Of a stretch of DNA of 64,000 bases, positions 1 through 11,459 are shown piece by piece. How positions within the stretch are numbered: the first letter of the stretch is position 1; every line of letters begins with the position of its first letter. Origin of the DNA: Phallusia fumigata (Eukaryota; Chordata; Ascidiacea; Phlebobranchia; Ascidiidae); NCBI GenBank assembly GCA_008931825.1, contig QXVZ01013980.1:189596-253595 (forward strand). The letters run 5' to 3'. Both the position numbers and the translations under genes were made by a program. The notes under the pieces were generated by a model. The model saw only the letters and a program-made list of their open reading frames with translations, was not told the origin of the DNA and searched no databases.

Positions 1-830
1 AAATTGTGAAGAATCATACGTAAATTCGAAATATTTCAATAACAAACAATACTTTGCAAACCAATTTTTATTTCTGCCTGGACAAGGTAAAGCAAAGGAA
101 ATGCAAAATGGAATTGCAACGAATTGTGTGTTGTAAAAATGCTTTCCCATGCAGCTGAAAAGTATAAATATTATCTTGTAGTTTGTTGTTGTCTTTTTTT
201 ACTACCAAGTGTTTAGTTAACCGGGGGTCGGAAACCTTTTAAACGCAGTGTGCCAGTTTACAAATTATATCAAAATGTTAATAACCTCGCGTGCCGTGTT
301 GATAACGTCACTGCCTTATGTTTCTGCGTTTAGTAGGCTAATCGTAGCAATCTGTATTAGGTTGGTTTACACGCACTCTGTAGCTCTTTGCTGCAGTTGC
401 ACTGCACTTTACATTAAAAAAACATGTCGGTCAATTTCGCCGAAAAATGAATTTGTAAATCACGTAACGTGCCATGAATGATCACCTCGCGTGCCAACCG
501 TCGCAGGTATGCCAGGGGTTGCCGACTTCTGCAACTACCCCAATGCTCGTTATGCATCAATGCTCGGATAAAGCAACGTTCATCACGCCACTATCATGTG
601 TACCACTTTCTGACTATAAAACCACGTGGCGTGAGGCGTTTTGGGAACACAAGTCACGTATATTCTCGGGAATAACACTCTCTGCATATTGTTTCTATTT
701 TCGGTTACCAATGTGTGTCGCATCTACAGTGTTAAACTGTTACAACAGCACAGTTTGCAAGTTCGAAGAAAAATTTCTGACATGGATCCTATCCAAGTGT
801 TTTTTGCGGTTGCCGTACTTTTGACCTTGT
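1..830. repeat. Flanking block, copy 1 of 3 (non-coding)
   Basis: This block recurs with high identity at 2,180-2,950 and 5,213-5,850, beginning with the shared string aaattgtgaagaatcatacg. Copies 2 and 3 follow directly on a tail exon of the cysteine-module gene family plus its 3' flank. A weaker match (pattern 'gacaaggtatagcaacgaaaat') lies just 5' of the broken gene-D copy at 12,360, so the block probably descends from the 5' flank of a D-type gene. Short open frames inside it differ between copies and are not kept, so I do not call any as genes. A TATA-like string (agtataaatatt) is present near 160. Confidence 0.75.
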
Positions 831-1274
831 TTAGATTGTCAATGTAATGAACCAGAACATAAACGATACGACCTTCGAATAAATTCGAACAGAGCTATTT
901 GAGCAACAAAATCTATCTTATCACTGGATTTTTGAAAGGGACTTTTCTCGTTGCGATATAAACCCATGGATGTGTATAGCAAGCCCAGTCTTTGTGTTGG
1001 GATAACTTATTTGCATCATATTTCAACAAATAATTGTCACCGTTTTGGGGATCACAAGATGAATAAACAGAGATAAGAGATACATCGGGGTTTGTAAAAG
1101 TTTGATGTGCTTCTGTCATCGTCAGTTGTGTTTGTTGGTGTATACAACAGTCTCTATAACCTGTAAAACGTGTAGAAACTTAGTCAGCAGATGCGTGGTC
1201 ATCCTCTATAGTAGATGGAGACATGTGCAGCATACGCTGCCCCAACGGTATACATAATTCACTTTCCGGCGGGC

Positions 1275-1375
1275 ACACCACCGAGACTGCAAAGCTCACT
1301 TGGTAGATCGCCCAGATAAGTATCTGTCGTGGGTTCGAATCCCACCACGGACAAGACTTTTCTAGCATACACCTT
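1275..1375 (+). repeat. tRNA-derived SINE fragment
   Basis: It has an A-box-like stretch (gctcacttggtaga) and a perfect B-box/T-arm with stem gtggg/cccac around ttcgaat. The D stem and anticodon arm do not fold as a tRNA (the anticodon loop would be only about 4 nt), so this is a pol III promoter relic of a SINE and not a working tRNA gene. Confidence 0.6.
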
Positions 1376-1410
1376 CCAGTTTGATAAGGTATGACGCCTC
1401 TTTGTAGCCT

Positions 1411-1660
1411 TTGCTCGTATACGAGACTTACATCAAATAAAAGATAATTAAAAAATCTTTCAGATAATGTATAACTTGTGTACGAGCACAGAAGTTTGTG
1501 CGGTCATTTGGGGACCGAAAGAGTGATGAGGAGGATTTTTTATTCTTTATCCCAATTTTGCATCATGTAAAACTCTTTGCTCGTATATGAGACTTACATC
1601 AAATAAAGATAATTAAAAAATCTTTTAGATGATGTTTAACTTGTGTACGAGCTTAGAGGT
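1411..1660. repeat. 166-bp tandem duplication with palindromic ends
   Basis: Two copies, starting near 1,411 and 1,577, share the segment from ttgctcgtat to cttgtgtacgagc. Each copy has an inverted motif (ctcgtatacgag at one end, gtgtacgag at the other), so each could form a stem-loop. No coding potential is seen. Confidence 0.6.
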
Positions 1661-1884
1661 TTTGGGTGTTTTTTAGGGGGTCAATTAGATGAAGTTCATT
1701 CTGCTCCCGTTCCTCCTATTGAAGGTTGTCGTCCTGGAATTTATTTAAAAATGATAATATAATGCTATTTTCACCTAAAAATCACCTTTTGATTGCAATC
1801 AGTAATCTACTTGTGCGCCGAGGTAAACTAGTGGTCCACGTTTTTCGTTAGTCTGGTCTGGTCTACATTTTACCCATTGCCCAA

Positions 1885-2040
1885 TTCAACGTTGTCAATC
1901 TCAAGCACAACCTGTGGCGCCACAAGCGGCCCCTATGACGTCACAGCCACCCGGGTTCTTTGCGGGAGTTTATGAAAACCAGCAACCTCCCCCACACACC
2001 GCACTACACTGCACAGATCGCTACAACGAAGCAATGAGAA
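1885..2040 (+). pseudogene. Relic tail exon of a cysteine-module membrane gene
   Basis: This matches the last coding exon of gene A (4,705-4,856), which encodes the proline-rich cytoplasmic tail including VYENQQPPPH. Compared with gene A it has lost one base near the start (caatctcaagcac against caatccacaagaac), which shifts the frame. It also carries extra bases in the PPHY segment, so the frame is lost again before the conserved TKQ end. The usual acceptor AG in front of it is missing, and no upstream signal, module or TM exon is present. It is followed by the gene-A type 3' flank and then by block copy 2, so it marks a former gene copy mostly removed by unequal exchange. Confidence 0.75.
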
Positions 2041-2179
2041 ATCGAGAAGCCTGTCGTATCGCGGCATGTGTCTCGTTATTTGTGCGTAGGCAAATAACGC
2101 ATTGCCGTTTCACATTATTACACCGTCTTCAAATTTACACGTCGTAAAAAGTCATGGGCTACAGCACAGTCATAATTGT

Positions 2180-2950
2180 AAATTGTGAAGAATCATACGT
2201 AAATTCGAAATATTTCAAAAACAAAAAATACTTTGCAAACCAATTTTTATTTTTGCCTGGACAAGTTAAAGCAAAGGAAATGCAAAATGGAATTGCAACG
2301 AGTTGTGTGTTGTAAAAATGCTTTCCCATGCAGCTGAAAAGTATAAATATTATCTTGTAGTTTGTTTGGTTTTTTTTACTGCCAAGTGTTTAGTTAACCG
2401 GGGGTCGGAAACCTTTTAAACGCAGTGTGCCAGTTTACAAATTATAGATCAAAATACTAATGACCTCGCGTGCCATGTTGATGACATCACTGCCTTATGT
2501 TTCTGCGTTTAGTAGGATAATCGTAGCAATCTGTATTAGGTTGGTTTACACGCGCTCTGTAGCTCGTTGCTGCAGTTGCACTGCACTTTACATTAAACAA
2601 GCATGTCGGTCAATTTCGCCGAAAAATTAATTTGTAAATCACGTAACGTGCCATGAATAATCACCTCGCGTGCCAACCGTCGCAGGTATGCCAGGGGTTG
2701 CCAACTCCTATCGTAAACAAACTTTTCCTGCAACTACCCATGCTCGTTATGCATCAATGCACGGACAAAGCAACGTTCATCACGCCACTATCATGTGTAC
2801 CACTTTCTGACTATAAAACCACGTGGCGTGAGGAGTTTTGGGAACACAAGTCACGTATATTCTCGGGAATAACACTCTCTGCATATTGTTTCTATTATCG
2901 GTTACCAATGTGTGTCGCATCTACAGTGTTAAACTGTTACAACTATGTTT
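2180..2950. repeat. Flanking block, copy 2 of 3
   Basis: Near-identical to 1-830, with small indels (for example an extra segment at about 2,705-2,730 that copy 3 also has). Copy 2 is therefore closer to copy 3 than to copy 1 in that part. Non-coding. Confidence 0.8.
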
Positions 2951-3279
2951 TCTGGATCGCTGAAAGATAAATTCTAGATATGTTGCCGACGTTTTTAAAT
3001 TTGTAATGAAGGAAATTTTTCTAATTAGGGCGTTTTTGTTCGTCGTGTGCAAAGGAAAAAAATCTTCTTTAAGTTACCAATACATGCGATAAAAAGACTA
3101 CTGTTTAACTTAATTATTTAATTGTAACGTTTTGGAGAGACATTGCGTCACAATAGTATGTATGTTTCAGATTGCAATGTTAAACTGTCTTTTTTGTTGA
3201 ATTTTAAATAAGGTTTCAGTGGGTATTTTTGTGGGCGGTATACTGTCAAACAATTTTTTGTGTGGAAGTTTAGGTAATT

Positions 3280-3460
3280 TCATCCGATCGGCATCACCAT
3301 TTCATCATAGTTGTTGTGTTACTGCGAAGCAAAATAGGTACGGAGTAGATATTTTGGATTTTAATGAGATAGTAATTTGGATTTTCAATCTTTGTCGAAA
3401 ATGCTTTCTAGAATACTGCAGGACAAGAAATTTTTAAGGTATAAAGTTTTAGTGTATAAT
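3280..3460 (+). promoter_or_regulatory. Conserved proximal promoter of gene A
   Basis: About 150 bp just upstream of the gene A start is conserved before genes B (6,630-6,772) and C (13,805-13,967). It runs from gcgaagcaaaat through tagatattttggatttt and ttcaatctttgtc to a TATA-like gtataaag or ataaagtttc about 20-30 bp before the ATG. Conservation across paralogues suggests the shared core promoter and 5' UTR. The transcription start cannot be read from sequence alone. Confidence 0.55.
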
Positions 3461-4856
3461 ATGAAGAAGATTTTTGTGATCTGGATGTGCTTGTTTGTCG
3501 TGTGCAAAGGTAATCTATCTTATTATAATACTATTTTCTATTGAAGGCATTAATATATGTGTCAATGTTTAATTTTCGGGTAAAACATGTTGTCACGCAG
3601 CTATTTGTGATGTGTAAAGTTCATGAAACGGTTTGGTAAAGTTTTTATGAAACATTTGGCAAAACATTTTGTCAAATTATGTGTAAAAATGCCTATTAAA
3701 TACGTATTTTTAAAGAAGCACAATAGCTCGGAGACAGTAACCTATTGTTGTTTTTAGCCGCCAACAATTGCGGAACATTCAGCCATTGTGATATTGGTGA
3801 TTATTGTTGCAACAGAATCGTTAATACTTGTCAATCAACTGCCGATAAAAATTGCAGAAGAATTTTACCTGATGATAAAGTAAGCCTGCTCGCTTGCTGT
3901 GCTTCATTATTTTGTTGACATTGTCTGGGAAAACTGTTTCTATGGAGGAAAGACTTTTGAAGTATTTGTTTTTTCGCAGGGCAACAATTGCGGACTGTTT
4001 CATTGCGATGTCGGTGAATTTTGCTGTCGCGGGTTAATCAGCAGGTGTCGTGACTCTGGAGGACGCAAGTGCGAAAGGATACCACAATACGAATCAACAA
4101 CAACTCCAAGCACCAGCACTCCCACGACCAGGTCACTTTCTACAAATTTTCCCAACGTAGGGTTGTACGTTGGAATCGGGATTGCTATTCTTGCTGTTCT
4201 TGCCGTCGCCTCGATAATTTTCATCTGTTGCTGTTACTTTTCCAAAAAGCGGAATACCCCGACACCGACTTCAGTTACGTCATCAGCATACGTCATGTCG
4301 TCAGCACCCAATCAACAAGAACAACAACGTGCGTAACTTATTTTTTTCAGTACGTTCTTGTAGCGTAATTTGCATCTCACACCCAAGCCGGGTTATTGAA
4401 ACAGTTTATACAGTCAACCGTGACATTTGTTTTAAAAAATCATTTAAAACCGAAATGAAACGAACTGTGAAGACTTTTCCTCCTTCACAACCCCAAAATA
4501 ATTGTTTTGAGATATTTATATTTTTTAAAGCCTCGCTACACCTGAGTGCACAAAGCGTGTTCTCTACTTGCGTGCTTGTTTGTTCAAACAAAACTTTGAA
4601 GATATTTTCACAAACTTGATAATCTGCATGCACTCTGGTAAAAGATTCAGGTTTATTTCTATAGTTTGCTTATCAACAAAGCATTCAATTCCACATTTCA
4701 ACAGTACAATTCAACGTTGTCAATCCACAAGAACAACCTATGGCGCCACAAGCGGCTCCTCTGACGTCACATCCACCCGGGTTTGTTGCCAAAGTTTATG
4801 AAAACCAGCAACCTCCCCCACACTACACTCCACAGATCGCTTCAACGAAGCAGTGA
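3461..4856 (+). CDS. Gene A: two-module cysteine-rich single-pass membrane protein
   Basis: Four exons splice in frame: 3461-3509, 3758-3879, 3980-4328 and 4705-4856, giving 223 aa. Exon 1 encodes a signal peptide starting MKKIFVIWMCLFVVCK. Exon 2 is one six-cysteine module (NNCG...HC...YCC...TC...NC). Exon 3 holds a second module (C-x4-C-x5-CC-x6-C-x7-C), a Ser/Thr/Pro stalk, a hydrophobic TM segment (GLYVGIGIAILAVLAVASII) and cysteines just inside the membrane (ICCCYF). Exon 4 is a Pro/Gln-rich tail with one PPxY motif (PPHY) ending in TKQ. Small cysteine ectodomain, single TM and PY-type tail recall the Shisa/WBP1-like STMC6 class of adaptor proteins. That link is inference and the exact family is not recognised. 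The start is fixed by the signal peptide, which is identical or nearly so in genes B and C. Confidence 0.85.
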
Positions 4857-5212
4857 GAAAACGTGAAGCCTAACGCCGACCGATTGATCATAATCTTTTT
4901 GTTTTTTGCTAAACACGACAATCTGTAAATAGCAACTATGCGAACAATGTTAAGATTTATGTTGATTTAACTGTAACCAGTAAAAATCAGGTTAACTGCA
5001 TAAAATATGTTGTGTGAATTGTATTTTTTCATGGCGGTTAGGTGAGTACCAGTCGCATGAAAGCGTGTGTCTCGTTATATGTGCACAGGCAAACAACGTA
5101 TTGTTAGTTTCACATTATTACACCGTCTTCAAATTTACACATCGTAAAACATTTCTAAAAGTTGTTGGCTGCAGCAGAGTCATAAGTCTCGTAAATAATC
5201 AAAGCGTTTGTT
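4857..5212. other. 3' flank of gene A
   Basis: Non-coding. The part from about 5,065 (gtgtctcgttatatgtgc...) matches the flank after the relic tail exon (about 2,070-2,155), showing the same order of tail exon, 3' flank and block at both places. A loose poly(A)-like string (ataaaat) lies near 5,000. Confidence 0.55.
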
Positions 5213-5850
5213 AAATTGTGAAGAATCATACGTACATACGAAATATTTCAAAAACTAAAAATACTTTGCAAACCAATTTTTATTTCTGCCTGGACAAGGT
5301 AAAGCAAAGGAAATGCAAAATGGAATTGCAACGAGTTGTGTGTTGTAAAAATGCTTTCCCATGCAGCTGAAAAGTATAAATATTATCTTGTTGTTTGTTT
5401 GGTTTTTCTTTACTGCCAAGTGTTTAGTTAACCGGGGGTCGGAAACCTTCTAAATGCAGTGTGCCAGTTTACAAATTATAGATCGAAATACTAATGATCT
5501 CCCCTGCCTTGTTGATAAAGTCACTGCCTTATGTTTCTGCGTTTAGTAGGCTAATCGTAGCAATCTGTATTAGGTTGGTTTACACGCGCTCTGTAGCTCG
5601 TTGCTGCAGTTGCACTGCACTTTACATTAAAAAAGCATGTCGGTCAATTTCGCCGAAATATGAATTTGTAAATCACGTAACGTGCCATGAATAATCACCT
5701 CGCGTGCCAACCGTCGCAGGTATGCCAGGGGTTGCCGACTCCTATCGTAAACAAACTTTTCCTGCAACTACCCATGCTCGTTATGCATCAATGCACGAAC
5801 AAAGCAACGTTCATCACGCCACAATCATGTGTACCACTTTCTGACTATAA
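5213..5850. repeat. Flanking block, copy 3 of 3 (truncated)
   Basis: Matches copies 1 and 2 up to ctgactataaa, then breaks off into a sequence otherwise found at about 3,105-3,290. The breakpoint indicates a deletion of roughly 250 bp relative to copy 2. Confidence 0.8.
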
Positions 5851-5885
5851 AATTTAATTTAATTCTAACGTTTTGGGAGATACAC

Positions 5886-5904
5886 ACATATATATATATA
5901 TATT
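5886..5904. repeat. (TA)n microsatellite
   Basis: A short run of alternating TA interrupts a segment that is otherwise shared with about 3,130-3,160. It is an insertion or expansion after that copy arose. Confidence 0.8.
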
Positions 5905-6229
5905 GCGTCACAATAAAATTTATGTTTCAGATTGTAATGTTAAACTGTCTTTTTATTGAATTTTAAGTAAGGTTTGTGTGGGTATTTTTGTGGACGGTAT
6001 ACTGTAAATCAATTTTTTGTGTGGACGTTTAGGTAATTTCATACGGTTCAGCTTATATTTCTATGTCTGATAAACAAGCAAGTCTTTAGCTCTATTCTGT
6101 ACAAAGTTATGAATTTGTTGATTAAATACCCGAAAATTTTTGTAAATTTTGAAATAAATACCTCAAAATTCGAAATGCTTCCTACAGCCGCTAGATGCCA
6201 TTAAACGTGTAAAAAATCCGAAAGCCAGA

Positions 6230-6635
6230 CTGCAAGGAACAGCAGCATCGACTCAAACCAGACTGTTACGTCACAATAGGTTTTGACAAACTGCCTGCTG
6301 CATACGTGCGTGCGTCATCAGTACGCCTGGTGAGGTTTTTACCATCATTTTACTGGACCGGCCCACACGAGATCAGATGGTCTTGATCTTGACCAAACAG
6401 AGTTTGACATGCCTTTAGAGTTAAGACAAATGGGTCTTGCACCACGCCGCAACCAACCACCCAGTGAAAAATTGGTCAAAACCCGAGTTTCGTCAACCGC
6501 ATCCCATGGTTGACAAATCAACCGAAGCAAAACCTGGTCCGAACTTTTCGATCTTTGCAATGCCCACAACAGCACTTGATGCTGAAAGCGCGTTAAGCTA
6601 ATCTTTTCAGCATAGTTTTTGTGCAATATATAAAA
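6230..6635. repeat. Repeat inserted upstream of gene B, shared with gene C upstream
   Basis: The interval containing ggcccacacgagatcagatgg and tcgtcaaccgcatcccatgg recurs at about 13,545-13,800 before gene C. It is absent from the equivalent place before gene A, where gcgaagcaaaat follows directly on a different sequence. It was therefore present in the ancestor of the B/C duplication. No TIRs could be defined. Confidence 0.6.
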
Positions 6636-6639
6636 AGCG

Positions 6640-6772
6640 AAGCAAAATATGTAAGGAGTAGATATTTTGGATTTTAATGTGATAGTGAATGGGATTTTCA
6701 ATCTTTGTCAAAAATGGTCTTTAGAATACTACAAAGCAAGATTTTGTAACAGATAAAGTTTCAGTGTATAGT
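6640..6772 (+). promoter_or_regulatory. Conserved proximal promoter of gene B
   Basis: Same conserved element as before genes A and C: gcgaagcaaaatatgta, tagatattttggatttt, ttcaatctttgtc, and ataaagtttcagtgta just before the ATG. Confidence 0.55.
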
Positions 6773-8790
6773 ATGAAGAAGATTTTTGTGATCTGGATGT
6801 GCTTGTTTGTCGTGTGTAAAGGTAAGTTATCTCATTATAATATTATTTTTTATTTAAGGCATTAATATATGTGTCAATGTTTAATTAGGAATTTTTGGGT
6901 AAAACATGTTGTCACGCAGCTATTTGTGATGTGTAAAGTTTATGAAACGGATAGGTAAAGTTTTTGTCAAACTGGTAAAACATTTTTGTCAAATTATTAA
7001 AAAACGTTCTATTTGAAAGAAGCACAATAGCCCGGAGACAGTAATTTAAAACATTCTTGTTTTTAGCCGCTAACAATTGCGGTTCCCTGACCCATTGTGA
7101 TATTGGTGATTATTGTTGCAACGGACTGATCGTTAACACCTGTCACTCAACTGGCGGTGACAATTGTAGAAGAATTGAGGGATCTGATGACACAGCAGTT
7201 GTAAGAACTATTTTATTGTTTGTTTCATTCACACAATTGAAGAGAGAATATTGCTTGATCACGTTATAATTACATGATGTGATATTAAACTACACGCTTC
7301 TAATCTGTTCTGTCAAAACGTGTTTGGTTCTTGAAAGTCGTGGACGAAAAGTGCTTTTAACTTAAGGTTTCAAAGTCTTTTTTGAGTTCTGTTACAGCTA
7401 TGTCACTAAAATTTATGCTTCCAGAATAACGTCGGGATTAAAATCCTGACCTTGCCATTACCAAGTAGTTGCGATCTACACTTAACGCCTTGGCATCCTT
7501 CAACGCAAGTTTGAGCAGTTTAAATAAAAAATGTTATTGTAGGACAACAATTGCGGATTGCATGCCCATTGTGCTGTTGGTTCCTACTGCTGCAACGGAA
7601 TCATAAATACTTGTCAAGCAAACGCCGACGAGAACTGCAGGAGAATAGAAGGATCTGATGACACACCTGTTGTAAGATAAATTTGTTTGTTTAATCGTTT
7701 TTATTCCTAATGTGCATCTGACTGTATGCTTACGAAAATCGCCACATAGCTACCCATCCCATTGTCCTACCGTCAAAATGTGTTGTGTGGTTTGCTTACA
7801 TTAAAATCTTACAACATGTAAGGCGGTTGCGCTAACCATTTTTCCACCATTTTTTATCTTACCATTTTTCTAGCTAAGATTTATGAAGTTTAATTCAAGA
7901 AATATTTTGCAGAATAACAATTGCGGTTCCCTAACCCATTGTGATATTGGTGATTATTTTTGCAACGGACTGATCGTTAATACTTGTCACTCAACTGGCG
8001 GTAACAACTGTAGAAGAATTGAGGGATCTGCTGACACAGCAGTTGTGAGAACTATTGAAAGTTTTGTTTCATTTACATCATTAGAGAGAAAAATTGCTTA
8101 GCACGTTATTCTAACTATAATCCGTTATTGCTCTCAGAAAAAAACACCGTCGTGGTTAAAACCACAAACGTTGCGATTACCAAAGAAATTGCGCAGTCTA
8201 CAAAACCGTTTCAGGGATCTTAAGTGGAAATCTCAGCACTTTCAATGAGAAAATCTTTTTGTAGAACAACAATTGTGGATTGCAAGCTCGCCCATTGTGC
8301 TGTTGGTTCTTACTGCTGCAACGGAATCATAAATACTTGTCAAGCCAACGCCGACGAGAACTGCAGGAGAATAGAAGGATCTGATGACACACCTGTTGTA
8401 AGGAATCTTTTGGTTCTTTGATAGATTTATATTGCTGGTGTGCGAAACATCGCCTGACTGCATCATGTATGCTCACGAAATTCGCAACTGAGCTACCTGC
8501 CTCATTGTTATCCAGTCAAAACGTTTTGCTTTTTTTTTGCAGCATAACCTTATAATATCAGGCGATTGCGCTTATCTTCCCATTACCTTGAAAATTCCAA
8601 ATGCAGATTTGTATAGTTTACATTAAAATATGTTTTGCAGACAACAATTGCGGTCGTCTGTCCCATTGTGATATTGGTACTTATTGCTGCAACGGACTCG
8701 TACTAAATACTTGTCAATCAACTGGCGGTGACAATTGTAGAAGAATTGAAGGATCTGATGACACAGCAGGGCATTTAATACCATTTTAAC
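6773..8790 (+). pseudogene. Gene B: five-module cysteine-rich gene with a broken 3' half
   Basis: Exon 1 (6773-6821) encodes the same signal peptide as gene A. In-frame module exons follow at 7067-7200, 7543-7671 and 7913-8044, all ending in phase 0. The third has CC changed to FC (DYFCNG), losing one expected cysteine. The fourth module exon (8265-8397) carries a 4-base insertion between the first and second cysteines, so its normal frame hits a TGA. Use of an internal AG (gattgcaag) would restore frame but drop the first cysteine. The fifth (from 8641) lacks one base after its acceptor and then fuses directly into sequence that in gene C belongs to the end of exon 9, so the donor is gone. 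No TM exon follows. A short secreted product of the first three modules remains possible; a full-length membrane protein does not. Confidence 0.7.
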
Positions 8791-10137
8791 GGTTCTGTTT
8801 AGTTTATCAAGGCATGTTTTTAGACAGGCTTAGATGAATGTTTTATGTATTAATTCAGTGAAAACTCGCTTGGGAATTACTTCAAACATGGTCTCATGTT
8901 CTGTATTTGTTGTTTTTTAAACTGTTCAAACAATTGCCGAACGGCACGAAACTTCTTGTTACAAAACACATTTGAATGAGACGTAATCGACTACCACGTA
9001 CAAAATGTAGACACCGCTTGCAAAGGAAAGTCGAGGGTTCGAAAGCTGTTCACAGGTGGTATAACAATTAGATAAAGAGAGCACCAAATAAATTGTCCTT
9101 ATCCGATGATCACTACTGGTCCCGAGCCCAACTAAGGGGTACTTACGCCGACTCGTTTTTCGTCCTTTTTAACGTGGGTAAAGATATAGGGGCACCAAAC
9201 TAAACTTCGAATTTGCTTTGGTTCATTGCACATCGGGCGAAAAGAGGCTTCTCGGGTATTTTTGTCACCTTTCCCCAGTCTTTCACGGCTAATACGGATT
9301 TCCAAAATGTACCAAAATATGATGCAACAGAAACAGCTGAAATGTGGAAAAGCTTGGCCTGCACATGAAAGAAGCAAATTCTGTAAATTGTTAAAACAAC
9401 GACAAAAGCATTCAAAAAGTACAGATCTTTGTAAAATATAAATCCTTCTAAAACAAATCAAAGCAGGAGAAACTTTGCATGCAGTTAAAAATTTGTATGT
9501 TTGCATTTTAAATTAATGTGGGGCAGCAAAATATTTAAGGTGCTCCGGGCCTCTTAGGTTTTTTATTCAGATTGTGGCTCCTACGCTTTTTCTCATCTTG
9601 TTAAATTCTTATACTTTCAGTTTTACAACCCCGTCAACAGCACCTTCAAGCCCCGTCCATGACATCACAAAACCACAATTGTGGATTCTGAGTCTCGCCT
9701 GTAGTTTCGGGATTGTTTAATTTTTTGTTTGTGCCGTTTAATGGTTATGGGGAATGGGGCATGGGCTCACAGAAGATCTTTTTCGGGCACTGGCAACACA
9801 TAGATCTGTTATCTTGCATAATTGTAGTTTTGTGTTTCTTTACTGCCTTCGTTAGACTGTCAGTTACTTTACGTATTTCCTAAACAAACTGCAAGACAAT
9901 ACTTTATATCAGTGTCATGTAACTATGAAAATTCAAAATCTTTGTGCTGTAGCCGAACCATGATTTGAATTCGCCAAAATAAATCAACTAGTAGATTTTT
10001 GTTGAAATCCAGTTGAAAGAAGTCAAAACAGGCTGAAAGTTTCAATAAATTTCCAAAGATATTTTTTAATTTATTCGCTTGGTAATTAAACGTATTTGTT
10101 GTTTGTTAAGTTGGGGCAGGACGTTGAAAAGTGAGTC

Positions 10138-10196
10138 CTCGAAAATATTGTTGGTTAGATTTACTACGGCTCTTCTTGCCAGCCAATATTTTCGAG
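10138..10196. other. Conserved hairpin in both segmental copies
   Basis: Arms ctcgaaaatattg and caatattttcgag pair perfectly over 13 bp around a loop of about 33 nt. The paralogous site at 18,912-18,973 keeps the stem (cttcgaaaatattg with caatactttcgaag) although both arms changed. This could be a structured RNA, an inverted-repeat transposon relic, or chance. There is no further evidence for expression. Confidence 0.4.
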
Positions 10197-11459
10197 ATAA
10201 GCAATGCCTGGCAGCAACAGTTTATACATTGTTGGCTACGTTATGATACAATTTTGCGAATCCGCCTTTTTGTCTGTCTTGTAAATCAGGCGTAGCACCG
10301 GGAGGGTTTAGTTGATCACGAACAACGGCAAAATGGCGTCACAAATTCAGTTGTTCACGCCTGGAGTAACCACAATGAATGTTTGAATCCGGAATGATGT
10401 TTTTTTAACACCACCTGACTATACACAACGTGTACCGGTCCAGCACGAAATCCCTTAAGTTTAAACCTGTCTTACAAACAAAAAAATACTTATATTCAAT
10501 CTTGGAAAAACGGTTAAGTATATTTTGTTCAATACCATCATAACGTATTCGTGTCATAAGTTTTTTTCTTGGATAAGTTATCTGAGAAAATAATTCCTTG
10601 CTTAATGAAACGAATTAGTCACATTTAAGTAAATGCAAAAGTATTTGCTTTAGTGAAAGATATAGTTGAGCTTAAAGAGAGGATTTGTCAAAATTAAAGC
10701 TCAAAAATTTGTTTGGCTCGTAAAAACACGCCACACGGTACTGTAAGGAAGATAAAAAGTAAATGCTTTACCGCTCAAAAAAGGCTATTTAACGCTGTTC
10801 TCCTGAGCTAAAGGTTTTCCGTTCCGATGGGTCTCATTGTGACGTCAAAAGGCTATATGTACGACGCGACCAGCGCTCATTGCAGTATCGTGGGATAGCA
10901 ACAAAGTTTTTCGTCCGCTTGCGTTTGTTTTTGTTATTTTGTGCACTTGCCACGCATGGCTGACTGAGTACCGTAATTTTGTGCATTCTATTGTCGGAAA
11001 GTACCCACATTCAGACGGCTACGGATACGAAAGTTACGCGACCTTGCGGATCTTGGTTTTAGCCCGCGTCAAATTTGCCCACCCTTGGTTTATTTAGAAC
11101 AAGTTTAAAATGGTTTGGTCCTTTTTGAGTTGATTGCAACGTTTTTAGTGTCCACATTAAAACGCATACTGTTGTCACACGAAGAGCAAGCCATGTAAAA
11201 ACGTACGAAAACATCAAAATATCATCAAATTTAAAAGGGATTACTCGTTTGTCCGGCACGTCTGGATGTAAGCGGGATCGGGATGGCAGTCCTTGTTGGT
11301 GCCAAAATATTCTCATCATCTGCTGCATGCTTCCGCTGCGAAAAACGGAATTTTCCCACTTTGCTAATAAACAACTAATCGCGTTGTCAACTTTTGTTAC
11401 ACCTTCAGCGATTGAGTCGAATTTGTTTTTCTGCCCACCCCAGTTTATGTTTGACACTC

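Larger units (their letters stand above)
831..1884. other. Gene-free stretch with SINE-like and tandem repeats
   Basis: No coding exon of the family was found here. The stretch holds a tRNA-like repeat (about 1,275-1,375) and a 166-bp tandem duplication (1,411-1,660), listed separately. The first exons of the gene whose tail relic lies at about 1,885 are absent, which implies an internal deletion. Confidence 0.6.

Noticed and set aside
1290-1365. Functional tRNA gene
   Set aside because: T arm is perfect, but D and anticodon arms do not form and no 7-bp acceptor stem is found; best read as a SINE.
1180-1368. Minus-strand open frame containing SCPWWDSNPRQ
   Set aside because: This peptide arises from reading the tRNA-like B-box backwards, a common artefact of SINEs.
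2653-2970. 105-codon open frame in block copy 2
   Set aside because: Related frames in copies 1 and 3 are disrupted differently. No signal, domain or splice evidence.
3899-4336. Gene A exon 3 as a single-exon gene starting at 3,899
   Set aside because: The start lies in the intron; the acceptor at 3,979/3,980 and phase agreement with exon 2 show it is an internal exon.
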